Positions 16,265-26,874 of a stretch of DNA of 64,000 nt are shown piece after piece. A program made the position numbers and the translations under genes. The notes beneath the pieces were generated by a model that saw nothing but the letters and a program-made list of their open reading frames with translations, did no database searches and was not told the DNA's origin. The first letter of the stretch is position 1; every line of letters starts with the position of its first letter. The stretch spans positions 204,737-268,736 of the forward strand of contig NZ_QPMK01000006.1 of assembly GCF_003344785.1 (NCBI RefSeq), in the 5' to 3' direction. This stretch comes from Thalassococcus profundi. Lineage in GTDB: Bacteria; Pseudomonadota; Alphaproteobacteria; Rhodobacterales; Rhodobacteraceae.

Positions 16265-19178
16265 TGGACGCGGCCGTGTGGACCGGGGCAGGGCGCTGTC
16301 CTTCACCTTCGACGGGCGGCGCTATTCCGGGTTCGCCGGGGACACCCTGGCCTCGGCTCTGGTGGCCAACGACGTGAAGCTGCTGGGCCGGTCGTTCAAG
16401 TATCACCGGCCGCGCGGGTTGCTGACGGCGGGATCGGAAGAGCCGAACGCGCTGGTGACCCTGGGGGCGGGGGCGGCGTCTGAGCCCAATGCCCGCGCGA
16501 CCATGGTGGAGCTGCGCGACGGGCTGCAGGTCCGGAGCCAGAACCGCTGGCCCTCGCTCGACTGGGATCTGTTGGCGCTCAACGACCTCGCGGCGCCGTT
16601 CCTGGGGGCGGGGTTCTATTACAAGACCTTCATGTGGCCGCGCGCCTTCTGGGAAAAGCTCTACGAACCGGCAATCCGCCGCGCGGCGGGGCTGGGGGCC
16701 TTGTCGGGAAAGTCGAACCCGGACCGGTACGAGAAGGCCTTTGCTTTCTGCGACCTGCTGGTGATCGGCGGCGGCCCGACCGGGATGATGGCGGCGCACC
16801 GCGCGGCGGAGGCGGGGCTCGACGTGATCCTCTGCGACGAGGGCACGGTGCTGGGCGGGCGGCTCTTGTCCGAGGACGAGACGGTGGATGGTCAGCCCGG
16901 TGCCGACTGGGCGGCGGCGATGCAGCGCGACCTTGCGGCGCATCCGAAGGTGCGCGTGATGACCCGCACGACGGTGACCGGCGCCTATGACCAGGGCACC
17001 TTCGGGGCGCTGGAGCGGATCGTTCCGGACGCCGAGGGCGCGCCGCTGGAATGTTTCTGGCGGATTGTTGCGAAGCGGTCGATCCTGGCCGCCGGGGCGC
17101 TGGAGCGGCCGGTGGCCTTTGCGGGCAACGACCGGCCCGGCATCCTGCTGGCCGGCGCGATGCGCGCCTACCTGCACCGCTGGGGCGTGGTGCCGGGGCG
17201 CAGGGTCGCTGTCTTCGGCAACACTGACGATGCCCATCGCACCGCGCGCGATCTTGCGGCGGCGGGGGTGCATGTGGCGGCGGTGATCGACAGCCGGACG
17301 GATGCGAAGGTGCAGGGCGATTTCCCGGTCTACACCGGCGCGCAGGTCTGCCGCGGCGCGGGCGGGCGCGACGGGGTCGAGGCGATCCGCATCCGCACAC
17401 CGCGCGGCGAGGAGTCGATTGCCGTCGATGCGTTGGCCGTGTCGGGCGGCTGGAACCCCAGCTTGCACTTGGCGTGCCACATGAACGGCCGGCCGGACTG
17501 GCGCGAGGACATCGCGGCCTTCGTGCCGCGGGACGGCATGGTGCCGGGGATGACGGCGGCAGGCGCCTGCGCCGGAGCCTTCTCGACCCATGGCTGCCTG
17601 TCTGCCGGGGCCGCGGCGGCGGCACTTGTGGCGCGTGACCTCGGGCGGACGCCGTCCGACGCCGCCCTGCCCGAGGCCGAGGATGCGCCTTACCGGATCA
17701 AGGCGCTTTGGGCGGTGCCGGGCAGGGGCCGGGCCTGGCTCGATTTCCAGAACGACGTGACGGTCAAGGACGTGGTGCAGGCGGCGCAGGAGAATTTCCG
17801 CTCGGTCGAGCATATGAAGCGTTACACCACGCAGGGCATGGCGCCGGACCAGGGCAAGTCGTCGAACGTCGCGGCGCTTGCGGTGCTGGCGGATGCCACC
17901 GGGCGCGGCATTCCCGAGACCGGCACGACCACCTTTCGCCCGCCCTTCGTGCCGGTCAGCATCGCCGCTATGGGGGCGGGGGCGCAGGGGATGGGCTTTG
18001 CGCCGCGCCGGCGCACAACCTCGGATGCAGCGGCGCGGGCGCGGGGGGCGCCGATGATCGAGGCCGGGCTCTGGTATCGCGCGAGCTATTTTCCGCAGGC
18101 CGGAGAGGCGACGTGGCGGCAGTCCTGCGACCGCGAGGTCGGGATGGTGCGCAATCACGTGGGCATCTGCGACGTCAGCACCCTGGGCAAGATCGACTTG
18201 CAGGGACCGGACGCGGCGGACTTCCTCGATCTCGTCTACACCAACCGCATGTCGACGCTGAAACCGGGGCGGGTGCGCTACGGGCTGATGCTGCGCGAGG
18301 ACGGGCATGTCATGGACGACGGCACCTGCGCGCGGCTGGGAGAAGGGCATTTCGTCATCACGACCACCACCGCGGCAGCGGGGGCGGTGATGAAACATCT
18401 GGAGTTCGTGCATCAGTGCCTTGTGCCGCATCTGGACCTCGCGATGATCTCGGTCACGGAAAGCTGGGCGCAGTTCGCCGTAGCGGGACCGAAATCGCGC
18501 GACCTGCTGAACGGGCTGCTGGAAACGCCGGTCGACGATGCGTCCTTCCCGTTCATGGCCTGCGGGCCGGTGCGGCTGGGCGGCGTCGCGGCACGGCTGT
18601 TCCGCATCTCCTTCTCGGGGGAACACGCCTACGAGATCGCCGTGCCGGCGCGCTATGGCGCCAGCCTCTTCGACCTGCTGGTGGCACGGGCCGAGGCGAT
18701 GGGCGGCGGCGCCTACGGGATGGAGGCGCTGAACGTGCTGCGTCTGGAAAAGGGGCACATCACCCATGCCGAGATTCACGGGCGCACCACCGCCTTTGAC
18801 ATTGGCATGGACCGGATGGTGAGCGCCGCCAAGGAGTGCATCGGCAAGACCATGGCGGCGCGGCCCGGCCTGGTCGGCCCGGAGCGCGAACAGCTGGTGG
18901 GCCTTGCGCCGCAGGATGGCCGGTCGGCGCTGCTGCCGGGGGCGTTCCTCTTTGCGCCCGACGACAAGGCCGAGCGCGCGGCGGCACAGGGCTATGTGAC
19001 CTCGGCGGGGTATTCGCCGACGCTGGGCGCGCCGCTGGCGCTGGGGTTCCTGCGCGACGGACGGGCGCGGCAGGGCGAAGTGGTGAAGATGGTTGACCAC
19101 CTGCGCGGGGCGGAGGTGCTGTGCACCGTCACCGACTCGGTGCGCGTCGATCCAGAGGGAGGGCGGTTGCGTGGGTGA
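16254..19178 (+). CDS. soxA: sarcosine oxidase, alpha subunit
   Basis: The 974-residue alpha subunit binds NAD+ and tetrahydrofolate. An N-terminal ferredoxin-like domain (LSFTFDGRRYSGFAGDTLASAL) is followed by a dinucleotide-binding region with LVIGGGPTGMMAAHRAAEAG near residue 165. The C-terminal 380 residues form an aminomethyltransferase (GcvT)-like folate domain (GICDVSTLGKIDLQGPDAADFL, GMEALNVLRLEKGHITH), where the methyl-derived C1 unit is transferred. Length is standard. It overlaps soxD upstream and soxG downstream by eight bases, so expression is coupled. Confidence 0.96.
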   Translation: MRINGRGRVDRGRALSFTFDGRRYSGFAGDTLASALVANDVKLLGRSFKYHRPRGLLTAGSEEPNALVTLGAGAASEPNARATMVELRDGLQVRSQNRWPSLDWDLLALNDLAAPFLGAGFYYKTFMWPRAFWEKLYEPAIRRAAGLGALSGKSNPDRYEKAFAFCDLLVIGGGPTGMMAAHRAAEAGLDVILCDEGTVLGGRLLSEDETVDGQPGADWAAAMQRDLAAHPKVRVMTRTTVTGAYDQGTFGALERIVPDAEGAPLECFWRIVAKRSILAAGALERPVAFAGNDRPGILLAGAMRAYLHRWGVVPGRRVAVFGNTDDAHRTARDLAAAGVHVAAVIDSRTDAKVQGDFPVYTGAQVCRGAGGRDGVEAIRIRTPRGEESIAVDALAVSGGWNPSLHLACHMNGRPDWREDIAAFVPRDGMVPGMTAAGACAGAFSTHGCLSAGAAAAALVARDLGRTPSDAALPEAEDAPYRIKALWAVPGRGRAWLDFQNDVTVKDVVQAAQENFRSVEHMKRYTTQGMAPDQGKSSNVAALAVLADATGRGIPETGTTTFRPPFVPVSIAAMGAGAQGMGFAPRRRTTSDAAARARGAPMIEAGLWYRASYFPQAGEATWRQSCDREVGMVRNHVGICDVSTLGKIDLQGPDAADFLDLVYTNRMSTLKPGRVRYGLMLREDGHVMDDGTCARLGEGHFVITTTTAAAGAVMKHLEFVHQCLVPHLDLAMISVTESWAQFAVAGPKSRDLLNGLLETPVDDASFPFMACGPVRLGGVAARLFRISFSGEHAYEIAVPARYGASLFDLLVARAEAMGGGAYGMEALNVLRLEKGHITHAEIHGRTTAFDIGMDRMVSAAKECIGKTMAARPGLVGPEREQLVGLAPQDGRSALLPGAFLFAPDDKAERAAAQGYVTSAGYSPTLGAPLALGFLRDGRARQGEVVKMVDHLRGAEVLCTVTDSVRVDPEGGRLRG

Positions 19179-19722
19179 GCTTGAAGCCAGATCGCCCTGC
19201 GACGTGCTGCTGCCGATCACCCGGGGCGGCTGGACCCTGAGCGAGGTGGATACGGGGCGTATCACCTCGATCGCGCCGTTTGCAGGACAGGAGGCGGCGC
19301 TGTCAGGGGCTTTGCAGACGGCGTATGGCCTGGGTTTTCCGGAGCCGGGCCACAGCGCCGAAGCGGATGGCGCGCGCATCCTCTGGTCCGGGCGGCGGCA
19401 GGCGTTTCTGCTGGGGCCGGAACCCGATGCGGCACTGGCGCGACATGCGGCGGTGACCGACCAGTCGGACGGCTGGGCGGCGCTGCACCTGAGCGGCGCG
19501 GGCTGCGAGGCGGTGCTGGCGCGGCTGGTGCCGCTGGACCTGCGGGCAGAGGTCTTTGCGCCGGGCTGCACCGCACGCAGCCTCTTGCAGCATTGCCATG
19601 TGTCGGTCACGCGGCTGGACGATACAGGGTTCCTCATCCTGGGGTACCGGTCCATGGCCGGGACGCTGGTACATGAGCTGGACACGGCAATGTCATCGCT
19701 GGCCGCACGGTCGGGGGCGTGA
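19171..19722 (+). CDS. soxG: sarcosine oxidase, gamma subunit
   Basis: The 183-residue gamma subunit is a small folate-domain-like protein that completes the heterotetramer. It is rich in Ala and Leu, with WAALHLSGAGCEAVLARLVPLDL and a C-terminal GFLILGYRSMAGTLVHELD. I chose the GTG at 19171 because AGAGGGAGG lies just upstream and inside soxA; the frame from 19093 is longer with no site. The overlap with the soxA stop supports coupling. It is the least conserved subunit, so the call leans on position. Confidence 0.9.
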   Translation: MGELEARSPCDVLLPITRGGWTLSEVDTGRITSIAPFAGQEAALSGALQTAYGLGFPEPGHSAEADGARILWSGRRQAFLLGPEPDAALARHAAVTDQSDGWAALHLSGAGCEAVLARLVPLDLRAEVFAPGCTARSLLQHCHVSVTRLDDTGFLILGYRSMAGTLVHELDTAMSSLAARSGA

Positions 19723-19780
19723 CAGCGCGGCCTTTGGGCGCTAGTGCCGGGACAGATGTTCGCAGACCAGGAGACCCGTG

Positions 19781-20092
19781 ATGTCCCTTCGTGCCCTTTG
19801 TCTTTCCCTCGCGTTTGTCGCCGCCGGACCGGTCGCTTCGCCCGTTGCAGCGCAGACCGCCGAGGCAGAATGCGACGTGCAGCGGAACGTCGTGATGGCC
19901 GTGGTCGAGGCGCGCACGGGTGGTGCCGACAGGACTGCGGCGATCCAGGATGTCTCCGGATCGCTTTCCGGCGAGGCCGAGAAATACGCCACGGTCGTCC
20001 CTGACCTCGCAGCATGGATTTACGAACTGCCGGAGGATCAGCTGGGCAGCGGCGTCGGCCTGGGCTGGATGGAGGCCTGCCTCGCGCAGTAA
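19781..20092 (+). CDS. small exported protein of unknown function
   Basis: A 103-residue protein with a signal peptide (LRALCLSLAFVAAGPVASPV, predicted cleavage after AxA near residue 25) and a short mature domain with two cysteines (AECDVQRN and MEACLAQ) that could form one disulfide. AGGAGACCC precedes the ATG. It follows soxG by 58 bases, possibly in the same transcript, but nothing ties it to sarcosine metabolism. The mature part resembles other small roseobacter periplasmic proteins without named domains. Confidence 0.7.
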   Translation: MSLRALCLSLAFVAAGPVASPVAAQTAEAECDVQRNVVMAVVEARTGGADRTAAIQDVSGSLSGEAEKYATVVPDLAAWIYELPEDQLGSGVGLGWMEACLAQ

Positions 20093-20195
20093 GCCGCACT
20101 TTGCAAACGTGATCCAGCGGTGCGGGCACGCCCGCGCAGTGTGTCGCAGCCGCCACCTTTTGGGTGTGGGCCGCGGCGTGGGCTGCATCCTGACA

Positions 20196-20209
20196 CGTTC
20201 GATCGAACG
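20196..20209. promoter_or_regulatory. 14-base perfect palindrome upstream of dnaG
   Basis: CGTTCGATCGAACG is a perfect palindrome 72 bases before the dnaG start. It contains the GTTC/GAAC half-sites used by alphaproteobacterial LexA but without the usual seven-base spacing, so it may be a site for another regulator. Occurrence by chance is possible. Confidence 0.35.
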
Positions 20210-20280
20210 CCGCGCGTTTGGCTGGCGGCGGAACGCCTCGCCCGCTGGACTCTGCTTCGGGGGCACGGGATAATACCGGC

Positions 20281-22224
20281 ATGAGTCTGCCCCCGGGATT
20301 TCTGGACGAATTGCGCACCCGCACGAGCCTGAGCCAGGTCGTGGGGCGCAAGGTGCTGTGGGACAACCGCAAGTCCAACCAGGGCAAGGGCGACATGTGG
20401 GCGCCGTGCCCGTTCCACCAGGAAAAGAGCGCATCGTTTCACGTCGATGATCGCAAGGGCTATTATTACTGCTTCGGCTGCCACGCCAAGGGCGACGCGA
20501 TCTCCTTCGTGCGCGAGACCGAGAACGTCGGCTTCATGGAGGCGGTGGAAATCCTCGCGCAGGAAGCCGGTATGCCGATGCCCAAGCGCGACCCGCAGGC
20601 GCAGCAGAAGGCCGACCGCCGCACCGAGCTTGCCGAGGTGATGGAGGCCGCGGCGGGCTTCTTCCGCCTGCAGCTGCGCACCGGGCAGGGCGGGGCGGCG
20701 CGCGACTACCTGGCCCGGCGCGGCATGAGCGAGGCGACGCAGGAGCGGTTCGGCATCGGGTTTGCGCCGGACGGCTGGCAGAACCTGTGGGATCATCTGC
20801 AGGGCAAGGGTGTCCCGGCGGAGCTGATCCAGGCGGCAGGGCTCGTGCGCGAGTCCACCAAGGGCGGTAAGCCCTACGACGTCTTCCGCAACCGCATCAT
20901 GTTCCCGATCCGCGATGCCCGCGGACGCTGCATTGCCTTCGGCGGCCGGGCAATGGACCCCAACGACAACGCCAAGTACCTCAATTCGCCCGAGACCGAG
21001 CTGTTCGACAAGGGCCGCAACCTCTACAACCACGGCCCCGCGCGCGAGGCCGCCGGTAAGGGTTTGCCGCTGATCGTCGCCGAGGGCTACATGGACGTGA
21101 TCGCGCTGGTCGAGGCCGGGTTCGGAGCGGCGGTGGCGCCCTTGGGCACGGCGGTGACGGAAAACCAGTTGCAACTGCTCTGGCGCATCTCGGACGAGCC
21201 GATCGTGGCACTCGACGGCGACGCGGCGGGGCTGCGCGCCGCCTACCGGGTGATCGACCTCGCCCTGCCGCTGATGGAGTCGGGAAAGTCGCTGCGCTTT
21301 GCGCTCATGCCCGAGGGCAAGGACCCCGACGACCTGATCCGGGCCGAGGGCGCCAAGGGCGTACAGGCGGTGCTGCACCGCGCCCTGCCGATGGTGCAGC
21401 TGCTTTGGAAACGCGAGACCGAGGGCAAGGTCTTTGACAGTCCCGAGCGCAAGGCGGCGCTGGACAAGGCATTGCGCGAGACGATCCTGCAGATCAAGGA
21501 CCCCAGCCTGCGCAGCCATTATGGCCAGGAAATCAAGGACCTGCGCTGGCAGCTGTTCCGTGCGCGCCCCTCCGGCACCGGCCCGCGGTCGCGCCGCGAC
21601 TGGAAAGCGCCGCCGCCCGCCACCGACAGCGCAAAGCTGTCGCTGCTGGTCGCCGCCGGAGCCGAAGGGCAGGACCGGCTGCGCGAGGCCGTGATCCTCG
21701 CTGCGCTGCTGTCGACGCCGCAGATCATTGCGGAATTCGACACCCAAGTCGAGGTGATGACCTGTTCCGACCCGGTGCACGCGGCGTTGCGCGACCTGCT
21801 GCTGCGCAGCGACGGGTCCGATCCCGCGGCCCTGCGCGCCGAGGCCGAGAACAGAATAGGGGCCGAGGCCCTTGAATCCCTCTTCGCGGCGCGCCATGTG
21901 GCCATAACACCCTGTGTGCGCAATCCCAGCGACGTGGACCTTGCGCGCCAGACGGTGGCGGAGGAGTTGGCGAAACTGGACGCCCGGCGCGGTCTCTTGG
22001 CCGAGATCGCGGAGGCGTCGGAAGACCTCGACGGCCTCGCGGACGAAGCGTTGACGTGGCGGCTGGCGCAGGCGGCGCAGGCCATGACACTGGCGGAACG
22101 GGCGCAGCAGGTGGATTCGGCGGAATACGACACCGGGCCCAACGGCGCCCGCATGGACAAGGACGAGCGCAGCGCCTTTGCCGCGCTTCTGGAGAAGATC
22201 GAATCGCCCAAATCTGGCTCATAA
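20281..22224 (+). CDS. dnaG: DNA primase
   Basis: It makes RNA primers at the replication fork with DnaB helicase. The 647-residue protein has an N-terminal CHC2 zinc ribbon with ligands at C43, H46, C64 and C67 (CPFHQEKSASFHV and YYCFGCHAKGDA). A TOPRIM core follows (LIVAEGYMDVIALVEAG, then VALDGDAAG), with a C-terminal DnaB-interacting helical domain. The ATG at 20281 starts the conserved PPGFLDELRTR segment; the longer frame from 20218 is not needed. It lies 123 bases before rpoD, the remnant of the macromolecular synthesis operon, here without rpsU. Confidence 0.96.
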   Translation: MSLPPGFLDELRTRTSLSQVVGRKVLWDNRKSNQGKGDMWAPCPFHQEKSASFHVDDRKGYYYCFGCHAKGDAISFVRETENVGFMEAVEILAQEAGMPMPKRDPQAQQKADRRTELAEVMEAAAGFFRLQLRTGQGGAARDYLARRGMSEATQERFGIGFAPDGWQNLWDHLQGKGVPAELIQAAGLVRESTKGGKPYDVFRNRIMFPIRDARGRCIAFGGRAMDPNDNAKYLNSPETELFDKGRNLYNHGPAREAAGKGLPLIVAEGYMDVIALVEAGFGAAVAPLGTAVTENQLQLLWRISDEPIVALDGDAAGLRAAYRVIDLALPLMESGKSLRFALMPEGKDPDDLIRAEGAKGVQAVLHRALPMVQLLWKRETEGKVFDSPERKAALDKALRETILQIKDPSLRSHYGQEIKDLRWQLFRARPSGTGPRSRRDWKAPPPATDSAKLSLLVAAGAEGQDRLREAVILAALLSTPQIIAEFDTQVEVMTCSDPVHAALRDLLLRSDGSDPAALRAEAENRIGAEALESLFAARHVAITPCVRNPSDVDLARQTVAEELAKLDARRGLLAEIAEASEDLDGLADEALTWRLAQAAQAMTLAERAQQVDSAEYDTGPNGARMDKDERSAFAALLEKIESPKSGS

Positions 22225-22273
22225 GCCGCTATGGACGAGGAATTGGTAAGGAAATCAGGGTAGACGGGTGTGC

Positions 22274-22324
22274 GAATCGGTATATCGCGCTATTGATTCG
22301 AGTTATTCGAATCAGACCCGAATC
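22274..22324. promoter_or_regulatory. cluster of four GANTC (CcrM) sites and a dyad before rpoD
   Basis: GANTC motifs occur at 22274-22278, 22295-22299, 22309-22313 and 22320-22324, and a fifth lies at 22201-22205. Two of them form a perfect seven-base inverted repeat, GATTCGA (22295-22301) with TCGAATC (22307-22313). In alphaproteobacteria CcrM methylates GANTC and the state of such sites tunes promoters through the cell cycle. Placement within 75 bases of the rpoD ATG suggests the rpoD promoter is affected. Function is inferred. Confidence 0.5.
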
Positions 22325-22347
22325 ATCGCCCCTTGCAGGAGCACCAC

Positions 22348-24336
<1,989 letters not shown>

Positions 24337-24345
24337 GGGCGCGGG

Positions 24346-24624
24346 ATGTCCTGGCTCAAGAAACTTTTCGGCGGCGGCGGTGAGGCATCCGCCGCGCAGG
24401 TCGAGCCCGTCGAGTACAAAGGCTTCCGCATCTACCCGGAGCCCGCCGTGGTCGACGGCCAGTACCGGATCGGCGCCCGGATCGAACTGGACAGCGGCGG
24501 CGAGACAAGGGTGCACGAACTGATCCGGGCGGACCTGCTGCGCGACCGCGAGGATGCGGTGGAGGCGTCCCTGCGCAAGGCGCGGCAAGTCATCGACGAA
24601 CAGGGCGAGAAAATCTTTCGGTGA
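24346..24624 (+). CDS. HlyU family protein
   Basis: A 92-residue protein opening MSWLKKLFGGGGEA and then VEYKGFRIYPEPAVVDGQYRIGA, the pattern of the HlyU (PF10115) family. Vibrio HlyU, a transcriptional activator, is in a different fold, so the name implies little about DNA binding here. The protein is small, acidic and soluble, with no helix-turn-helix visible. It starts nine bases after rpoD and is probably co-transcribed with it. Function in alphaproteobacteria is not established. Confidence 0.82.
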   Translation: MSWLKKLFGGGGEASAAQVEPVEYKGFRIYPEPAVVDGQYRIGARIELDSGGETRVHELIRADLLRDREDAVEASLRKARQVIDEQGEKIFR

Positions 24625-24660
24625 GGACGCAGGCCGCGTCGTCCTCGCTTACCTTCCGAG

Positions 24661-24683
24661 CGTAGGGTGGGTTTCCAACCCAC
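24661..24683. repeat. short palindromic repeat between hlyU-like gene and rpe
   Basis: GTGGGTT (24667-24673) and AACCCAC (24677-24683) form a perfect seven-base stem around TCC, preceded by CGTAGG. A GTAGGGTGGGTT motif pairing with AACCCAC recurs as a dispersed palindrome in many bacterial genomes, to my recollection. No T-run follows, so it is unlikely to be an intrinsic terminator. Confidence 0.5.
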
Positions 24684-24795
24684 GGCCCCCCAGACCGCTT
24701 CCCGCCATGACGTTTCCACCACCCTTGGCGTGGTGCGTCTTGACACCGCCGCCCGCAGCGCGGATTTGCAGGTCGAACCTGCAAGGAGCCGCGCC

Positions 24796-25476
24796 ATGAC
24801 CTTTGACCGTTCCATCAAGATCGCCCCGTCGATCCTCTCGGCCGATTTCGCCAACTTCGGACAGGAGATCCAGGCGATCGAGGCGCAGGGCGCGGACTGG
24901 GTCCATGTCGACGTGATGGACGGGCATTTCGTGCCGAACCTCACCTTCGGCCCGGCGCTCTGCAAGGCGATCCGCCCGCACATCAAGACCGTGATGGACG
25001 TGCACCTGATGATCTCCCCGGTCGATCCCTATATCGACGCCTATGCCCAGGCCGGCGCGGATGTGCTGACCGCGCATCTCGAGGCCGGGCCGCACACGCA
25101 CCGCACGCTGCAGGCGATCCGCGCGGCGGGCTGCAAGGCCGGCCTCGCGCTCAATCCCGGCACGCCGGTCGAGGCGGCGGCGCCGCTGCTGGGCCTCTGC
25201 GATCTGGTTTGCGTGATGACCGTGAACCCCGGTTTCGGCGGGCAATCCTTCATCCACAGCCAGGTCGACCAGGTCCGGCGCCTGCGCGCGCTGATCGGCG
25301 ACCGCCCCGTGCATATCGAGATCGACGGCGGTGTCGATCCGTCCACGGCGCCCGCGGTGGTTGCGGCGGGCGCGAACGTGCTGGTCGCGGGCTCGGCGGT
25401 GTTCCGAGGCGGGTCGGTGGCCGATCCCGCGCCCTATGGCACCAACATGCGCGCGATCCGCGACGCGGTGGCCTGA
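24796..25476 (+). CDS. rpe: ribulose-phosphate 3-epimerase
   Basis: It interconverts ribulose 5-phosphate and xylulose 5-phosphate in the pentose phosphate and Calvin cycles. The 226-residue TIM barrel shows IKIAPSILSADFANF at its start, HVDVMDGHFVPNLTFGP with the metal-binding His and Asp, VHLMI, MTVNPGFGGQSFI and the phosphate-binding EIDGGVD. The ATG at 24796 is preceded by CAAGGAGCC; the longer frame from 24667 crosses the palindrome and is not coding. It lies two bases before gph, so the pair forms an operon. Confidence 0.96.
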   Translation: MTFDRSIKIAPSILSADFANFGQEIQAIEAQGADWVHVDVMDGHFVPNLTFGPALCKAIRPHIKTVMDVHLMISPVDPYIDAYAQAGADVLTAHLEAGPHTHRTLQAIRAAGCKAGLALNPGTPVEAAAPLLGLCDLVCVMTVNPGFGGQSFIHSQVDQVRRLRALIGDRPVHIEIDGGVDPSTAPAVVAAGANVLVAGSAVFRGGSVADPAPYGTNMRAIRDAVA

Positions 25477-25478
25477 GC

Positions 25479-26129
25479 GTGGCGTCGGTTGCGGTTGTCT
25501 TCGACCTCGACGGCACGCTGATCGACAGCGCGCCGGACATTCGCGGCATCGCCAATACGCTGCTTGCGGCGCGCGACCTGCCGCCGCTGGACCTGGCCGA
25601 AACCGTCAGTTTCATCGGCAGCGGGGCGGGCGTCTTCATCGAGCGGATGCGCGCCGCGCGGGGCATTCCGGACAGCGCGCATCGAGCACTGCTTGAAGAG
25701 TTCATCGACCGGTACGAGGGCGCCGTGGAGCTGACGCAGGTCTATCCTGGCGTAAGGAGCGCGCTGGCGGCCCTGACCGGGGCCGGCCATCCGCTCGCGA
25801 TCTGCACCAACAAGCCCGAAGCCCCTGCCCGCAGCGTGCTCGCGCATTTCGGCCTGCTCGACCGGTTCGCGGCCGTGGTCGGCGGTGACAGCCTGCCGGT
25901 GCGCAAACCCGATCCGGGGCCGCTTCTGGAGTGTCTGCGGCGGTTGGACACCGACCGGTGCCTCTACGTGGGCGACAGCGAGGTCGACGCAGAGACCGCC
26001 CAAGCTGCCCGGCTGCCCTTCTTTCTCTACACCCATGGCTATCGCAAGACCGGGGTCACAGAGATCGCGCCCGCCGCAGCCTTCGACCATTTCAGCGCCC
26101 TGCCGGGGCTGGTGGCAAAGGCGGGCTGA
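25479..26129 (+). CDS. gph: phosphoglycolate phosphatase (HAD superfamily)
   Basis: It removes phosphate from 2-phosphoglycolate made by DNA repair or Rubisco oxygenation. The 216-residue HAD protein has motif I FDLDGTLIDSAPD near residue 7, motif II in ICTNKPEAP, motif III lysine in RKPDPGPL, and motif IV YVGDSEVDAETA. The GTG at 25479 is two bases from the rpe stop and no site is visible, so translation is likely by coupling; an in-frame upstream start at 25209 lies inside rpe. The rpe-gph pairing is common in alphaproteobacteria. Confidence 0.9.
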   Translation: MASVAVVFDLDGTLIDSAPDIRGIANTLLAARDLPPLDLAETVSFIGSGAGVFIERMRAARGIPDSAHRALLEEFIDRYEGAVELTQVYPGVRSALAALTGAGHPLAICTNKPEAPARSVLAHFGLLDRFAAVVGGDSLPVRKPDPGPLLECLRRLDTDRCLYVGDSEVDAETAQAARLPFFLYTHGYRKTGVTEIAPAAAFDHFSALPGLVAKAG

Positions 26130-26229
26130 GGCTAGCGATCCGGCGGCGATCTCTTGCCGCACGGGCAATCTGCGATCTGGTCAACGCCCATGGATCGGCT
26201 AGGCTGTCTCAAGGCACAGGGGGCAGCGG

Positions 26230-26715
26230 ATGGCAGACACCGACGATATGCGCGCGGGCGAAAAGCGGGTCGACCTTGCCCCGCCAGCCGATGCGGTCCT
26301 CCGCTTCATAGGCCATATCGAAACACCCTTCACCTCCCGCGACCTTTGTCCGCGTCAGGGCCGCATCGACGGACCCGAGTGCGTGCTGCACCTGGCGCCG
26401 GAATGGGTCCCTGCGCTGCGCGGGATCGAGGCATACGAGATGGTCGAAGTGCTTTACTGGCTGCACGAATCGCGGCGCGACCTGGTGCTGCAGAGCCCGA
26501 AATCCGACGGTGAGACACGCGGCACCTTCGCCCTGCGCTCCCCGGTGCGGCCCAATCCGATCGGCACGGCGCATGTGCGGCTGATCCGCGTTGACGGACC
26601 GCGCGTCACGGTGCGGGGGCTCGATTGCCTGAACGCCACGCCGCTCATCGACCTGAAGCCCGACCGCTGCGCCTATTCCCCGGCGGCGCCGGAGAAGCCG
26701 ACGGCGACGGGATGA
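26230..26715 (+). CDS. trmO: tRNA (N6-threonylcarbamoyladenosine-A37)-N6-methyltransferase TrmO family
   Basis: A 161-residue TsaA/TrmO protein, which methylates t6A37 in threonine tRNAs with SAM. It has the family beta-barrel signature FIGHIETPF near residue 22, CPRQG, and the core GTFALRSPVRPNPIGTAHVRL, then LDCLNATPLIDLKPD near the end. The protein is somewhat shorter than E. coli TrmO, as common in alphaproteobacteria. It begins 100 bases after gph and ends 159 bases before the urease operon. The gene symbol is by family rather than by direct identity. Confidence 0.82.
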   Translation: MADTDDMRAGEKRVDLAPPADAVLRFIGHIETPFTSRDLCPRQGRIDGPECVLHLAPEWVPALRGIEAYEMVEVLYWLHESRRDLVLQSPKSDGETRGTFALRSPVRPNPIGTAHVRLIRVDGPRVTVRGLDCLNATPLIDLKPDRCAYSPAAPEKPTATG

Positions 26716-26874
26716 CGGGGCAGGTGCTGAAAAAGCAGGCAGAATGCGCCGTGACACGGGCCGGGCGCATGATATTTCAGCGCGGCGCTTGTCTCTGTCC
26801 CGCGGGGTGTGCTGGCATCTGCCCGGGGCCTCCGGCCCTTTGCATGCGCTTTGACAGCCCAGGAGAGAACCGCC

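Noticed and set aside
15993..20396. A 1467-codon open frame on the minus strand opposite soxD-soxA-soxG
   Set aside because: It is an antisense shadow of strongly recognised sox genes in GC-rich DNA; composition is Arg/Pro/His-rich with no domain.
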